This document shows positions 7,238 through 10,162 of a stretch of 10,162 nucleotides of DNA, in pieces. The position numbers and the translations under genes are program-made. Position 1 is the first letter of the stretch. The number at the start of each line of letters is the position of its first letter. The DNA is from Isotricha intestinalis (taxonomy: Eukaryota > Ciliophora > Litostomatea > Vestibuliferida > Isotrichidae), in assembly GCA_023807065.1 (NCBI GenBank), contig JAJJLU010004707.1:1-10162 (forward strand), read 5' to 3'. The notes beneath the pieces are model-generated. The model saw nothing but the letters and a program-made list of their open reading frames with translations, was not told the origin of the DNA and did no database searches.

Positions 7238-10003
7238 TTAAGTAAAGTAATTGTTGTTGTCGATTTTCGGATTATTATTATTATTTTGATTAAACATATT
7301 ATTATTTGTATTATTATTAAAAAAATTATTAACAGTTGAATTTTGATTTGAATTGAAATTTAAAAATGGAGAATTATTATTATTTTGTCCTAATAAACCA
7401 AAAGAACTTATATTATTATTATTATTATTTAAATTATTCACATTAAAAGAATTTCCTAATTTTATTGGCTCTACATTATTTACTAAATTATTATTACTTC
7501 CTATCTTTTGATGTATTCCAAATAAACTATTTTTATTATTATCAGTATTTAAATTTGTTTTTAAAGAATTATTAGTATTAGTATTAAATATTGAATTTGT
7601 AAATGAGATACCACCAAATAAATTATTGTGAGCTCCTGCAATTGGAGGAACATTATCAAAAATTGAGTTTTTTTTTGTGTTTAGATTATTTGAACTTAGT
7701 GTATTATTATTATCATTTAAATTTAATGAAAAAATCGAAAAAGGTTGCTTTTTATTATCATTCTCTTTATTATTTATTTGAGGATTCATTTTTGATTCAT
7801 CAGTTTTTTCTTTATTTTCATTATTTATATTATTATTTATGTTAAGATTTAGGGTCTTATTCAATAAATTAGTTTCATTAATATTTTCTCCTTTTTTTAT
7901 ATTGTCTTTTGATTCTTCTTTTATATTATTATTTGTATTCTGATTATTTAAAAATAATTCTATTTTCTTGTTTTGATTCTGAGCATTTAGATTAAATATA
8001 TTAAATAATTCTTTTTTTTCTTCTTTTTTCTCTTCTTCTTTTTTTTCTTCTTTTTTTTCTTCTTCTTTTTTCTCTTCTTCTTTTTTTTCTTCTTTTTTCT
8101 CTTCTTCTTTTTTTTCTTCTTCTTTTTTTTCTTCTTTTTTTTCTTCTTCTTTTTTCTCTTCTTCTTTTTTCTCTTCTTTTTTTTCTTCTTCTTCTTTTTT
8201 TTTCTGAATTGACTCTTTCATAATATTTTTCTGTTCATTTTCTTTGATATTTTTTTGTAATTCATTGACTATTTTTTTATTTTGGTTAATTAATTCTTCT
8301 TTTTCTTGACATTGTTTTTTTAAATCATCAATAATTTTTTGAAAATCTTCATTTTCTTTTTTTAATTTTGAATTTTCTATCATCATTTCTTTTTGTTTTT
8401 TTTCTTCTGTTTGTAAATCCTCTATTTTTTTTTGATAATTTTTAATTCTTTCAATTGAATTTTTAACCAAAATTTTTTTTTTCTCTTCTTTTTCTTTTTT
8501 TTCTTTTTTTTTTATATTTTCATTTTCATTTTTTAAATCATCTAAATTTATATAATCTTGATTATTAACAAAAGTTAAATTACCCTTTAAATTTTTTAAT
8601 ACTTCCGTTAAGACATTAGAAGAATTATTATTATTATTACTTTTCCTATTATCAAATTCCATTAAATCCTCAATTGGATTTATTTTAATATTATCATTAT
8701 TTTTTTTATTTGAAATTAATTCCGCATTTTTCTTATATAAAGTTATTTGTCTTTGTTTTGAAATATCTTTTATTTCAATAATTTTTTTTGTAATTTGTTC
8801 ATTGAAAAAAACATATAATCCATATAAAAATTTTTCAAAAACTTTCATATAATTAATAAAAACTTCATTTTGTGCTTTAATTTCAAATTTAATTTTATCT
8901 TTATTTTTTATATTATTATATTTTGAATAAAGTTGATGATAATCATAATATTTTAAAAAAGTATTTTTTGCTCCTCCAATTTCATTAATAAATTTTTCAA
9001 AAATCTCATTTAATTCAAAATACAAAAATTTCTGATTTTTATATAAATCATCATAAAAAATACATTTATTAAAAATTTCTATAAATTTATTACATTCTTC
9101 TTCACCAAAAAATTCTTTCATCATTTCTGAATTAAAAATTTCTTCAATTGAATTTTTGTCTGAAATATTAATGCTTTTAAATTTATTAATTAGATTTTGA
9201 ATATCATTATATTTTTTTAATAACATATAAACTTCATCTTTTTTTTCATTAATTTCTTTTTGAGTATTTATTAACAAAATTTCATTTTCATTTTTCTTTT
9301 GATAATAATTATTTACTTTATTATAAAATTCTTCTACATTATTTTCTGAAAATTCTTTTTCAAAATTTTTACTATTTAAATTTAACTTATCTAAATTTTT
9401 TTTTAAAGAAGGTAAAAAAATTTCTTTTTTTAAATTAGAAATATTTTTTTCGATCGTATATTTAAATTTTTGATAAAAAAAATTTCTATGTATTAAAATT
9501 TCATCTTTCTTTAAAACTTTTTTAAATTCATTATTTTCATTTTCTAATCTTATTTTTTTTTCTTCATCAATTTTTTTTTTTTTATCTTGAAATTTTACGA
9601 ATTCTTCTTCAAATTTTTTGTCTAAATCTTCATATTCTTGTTTTAATTTATTTATTTCTTCTATTTTTTTTTTTTTATTTTCACTAATTTTTTCTTTTAT
9701 TTCATAAAATTCTTTATTCTTTTTTTTTTCTAATTCTTCTTTTTTTTGATTTTTTTTTTTAATATTTTCTTCGTTCTTTTTATTTTTTTGTGTTAACTCT
9801 TCTATCTTTTTACTCAATTTTTCTATTTCCAATTTATTATTTTCTGTATCTTGTTCTGATTTTTTAATTTCTTCTGATAATTTTAAAAATTCTTCTTCTT
9901 CTTCATTTAAACTATTATTTTTTATGTTTTCTTTTTTTTTATTCTCTACTTTTTCATCGAATTCTTCAAAATCATTATAATTTTTTCCTTTTGAATTATC
10001 CAT
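7238..10003 (-). CDS. Large coiled-coil protein with Lys/Glu single-helix repeat and Asn-rich, FG-containing tail (921 aa)
   Basis: I do not recognise an orthologue. Regions in order: residues 34-165 are a long highly charged coiled coil; 165-450 are less repetitive, with many aromatic residues (for example NTFLKYYDYHQLYSKYNN at 347-364), and are probably a helical globular or coiled-coil domain; 490-600 are a second coiled coil; 601-665 are only Lys and Glu; 666-921 are Asn-rich and disordered. The tail carries FG dipeptides at 796, 828 and 868 (LFGG, LFGI, SFGLLG) and two related motifs, LFNIFNLN (666) and PFSIFSLN (754). This recalls FG nucleoporins but with few FGs, so a nuclear-pore role is only a guess. 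The assigned ATG sits in GCCATGG, unlike the A-rich starts of the other genes, and the upstream sequence stays open in this frame as Lys/Glu codons for 31 codons to a TAA. The true start may therefore be elsewhere. Confidence 0.82.
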   Translation of the reverse strand: MDNSKGKNYNDFEEFDEKVENKKKENIKNNSLNEEEEEFLKLSEEIKKSEQDTENNKLEIEKLSKKIEELTQKNKKNEENIKKKNQKKEELEKKKNKEFYEIKEKISENKKKKIEEINKLKQEYEDLDKKFEEEFVKFQDKKKKIDEEKKIRLENENNEFKKVLKKDEILIHRNFFYQKFKYTIEKNISNLKKEIFLPSLKKNLDKLNLNSKNFEKEFSENNVEEFYNKVNNYYQKKNENEILLINTQKEINEKKDEVYMLLKKYNDIQNLINKFKSINISDKNSIEEIFNSEMMKEFFGEEECNKFIEIFNKCIFYDDLYKNQKFLYFELNEIFEKFINEIGGAKNTFLKYYDYHQLYSKYNNIKNKDKIKFEIKAQNEVFINYMKVFEKFLYGLYVFFNEQITKKIIEIKDISKQRQITLYKKNAELISNKKNNDNIKINPIEDLMEFDNRKSNNNNNSSNVLTEVLKNLKGNLTFVNNQDYINLDDLKNENENIKKKEKKEKEEKKKILVKNSIERIKNYQKKIEDLQTEEKKQKEMMIENSKLKKENEDFQKIIDDLKKQCQEKEELINQNKKIVNELQKNIKENEQKNIMKESIQKKKEEEEKKEEKKEEEKKEEEKKEEKKEEEKKEEEKKEEKKEEEKKEEEKKEEKKEEEKKEEKKELFNIFNLNAQNQNKKIELFLNNQNTNNNIKEESKDNIKKGENINETNLLNKTLNLNINNNINNENKEKTDESKMNPQINNKENDNKKQPFSIFSLNLNDNNNTLSSNNLNTKKNSIFDNVPPIAGAHNNLFGGISFTNSIFNTNTNNSLKTNLNTDNNKNSLFGIHQKIGSNNNLVNNVEPIKLGNSFNVNNLNNNNNNISSFGLLGQNNNNSPFLNFNSNQNSTVNNFFNNNTNNNMFNQNNNNNPKIDNNNYFT
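8009..8205 (-). repeat. 197-base homopurine tract encoding a 14-residue Lys/Glu repeat
   Basis: The plus strand is only C and T for 197 bases, so the coding strand is all purine. It encodes residues 600-665 of the 921-residue protein. From residue 608 the protein repeats a 14-residue unit, KKEE-KKEEE-KKEEE (42 bases): three full copies at 608-649, then a partial copy with a KKEE-KKE ending. Codons are almost all AAA and GAA with occasional GAG. Alternating blocks of Lys and Glu at i, i+4 spacing are the signature of single alpha helices (ER/K motifs). Confidence 0.9.
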
Positions 10004-10162
10004 GGCCTTTTGTTTGATTTCTTTTTCTTTTTCTTCTTCTTCTTCTTTTTTTTTTTCTTCTTTTTTTTCTTCTTCTTTTTTTTCTTCTTCTTTTTTTTAT
10101 TCTTCTTTTTTTTACTCTTCTTATTCTTTATTTTTAATATCATTATTATTTGAATTTACTAT
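10004..10162 (-). other. Upstream Lys/Glu reading frame interrupted by three TAA codons
   Basis: Read in the frame of the 921-residue gene, the DNA before its ATG continues as Lys/Glu codons. Going upstream from the ATG there are 31 open codons (ending EKEIKQKA before the Met), then TAA at 10097-10099, four Lys/Glu codons, TAA at 10112-10114, two Glu codons, TAA at 10121-10123, and then IVNSNNNDIKNKE to the window edge. The blocks KKEE-stop, KKEE-stop and EE-stop keep the KKEEE phase, so each TAA stands where GAA would be expected. It may be a decayed or mis-assembled 5' part of the gene, a 5' leader carrying the same satellite, or the 3' end of another gene. The window edge prevents a decision. 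Confidence 0.45.
10018..10098 (-). repeat. 81-base homopurine tract upstream of the 921-residue gene
   Basis: The plus strand is uninterrupted C/T for 81 bases. It has the same GAA/AAA make-up as the tract inside the gene at 8009-8205 and encodes KKEEE/KKEE-type units in the gene's frame. It is outside the assigned coding region. Confidence 0.8.

Noticed and set aside
932..10003. Ciliate-style codon reassignment (UAA/UAG as Gln or Glu, or UGA as Cys or Trp).
   Set aside because: Five frames totalling about 2,600 codons have no internal TAA, TAG or TGA, while Gln uses CAA/CAG and Cys and Trp use TGT/TGC and TGG. Nicolin-1 and the CS protein end at TAA close to where their families end.
9946..10143. 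Minus-strand 65-codon frame encoding mostly poly-lysine.
   Set aside because: It is a shifted reading of the GAA/AAA purine tract, overlaps the start of the 921-residue gene in another frame, and has no independent coding signal.

Overview
The window is extremely A+T-rich eukaryotic nuclear DNA. Five long uninterrupted reading frames use A/T-ending codons almost throughout, are rich in Lys, Asn, Ile and Glu, and are separated by near-pure A/T spacers. No intron is needed to explain any of them. Four end in TAA and one in TGA, and none needs a reassigned codon, so the standard code fits. One gene is a clear nicolin-1 (NICN1) homologue, a subunit of the tubulin polyglutamylase complex, so the organism probably builds cilia or flagella. 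A ciliate with the standard code, another A+T-rich flagellated protist, or a zoosporic anaerobic fungus would all fit. The sequence does not decide between them.

Layout from left to right: 1-931 is spacer with no convincing gene. 932-3304 (minus) is a 790-residue Asn/Ser-rich coiled-coil protein of unknown function. 3474-4151 (minus) is a 225-residue protein with a CacyBP-type CS domain and an N-terminal half that may have a ubiquitin-like or doublecortin-like fold. Only 44 bases separate its start from the divergent gene at 4196-5611 (plus), which encodes a 471-residue protein with two equally spaced Cys4 zinc-ribbon motifs. 5852-6400 (plus) is the nicolin-1 homologue. A doubtful 49-codon frame follows at 6410-6559. 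On the minus strand at 6846-6977 lies a 43-residue peptide with a signal sequence and three cysteines. 7238-10003 (minus) is a 921-residue coiled-coil protein with a 14-residue Lys/Glu repeat, probably a single alpha helix, and an Asn-rich tail with a few FG motifs. Its Lys/Glu coding pattern continues upstream of the first ATG to near the right edge, interrupted by three TAA codons.

There is no operon and no mobile element, rRNA, tRNA or CRISPR array that I can see. A loose theme is cytoskeleton or cilium (nicolin-1, a possible doublecortin-like/CS protein, two long coiled-coil proteins), but only nicolin-1 is firmly tied to microtubules. The features most worth following are the interrupted Lys/Glu frame at the right edge, the small secreted peptide, the two-domain CS protein and the twin zinc-ribbon protein.
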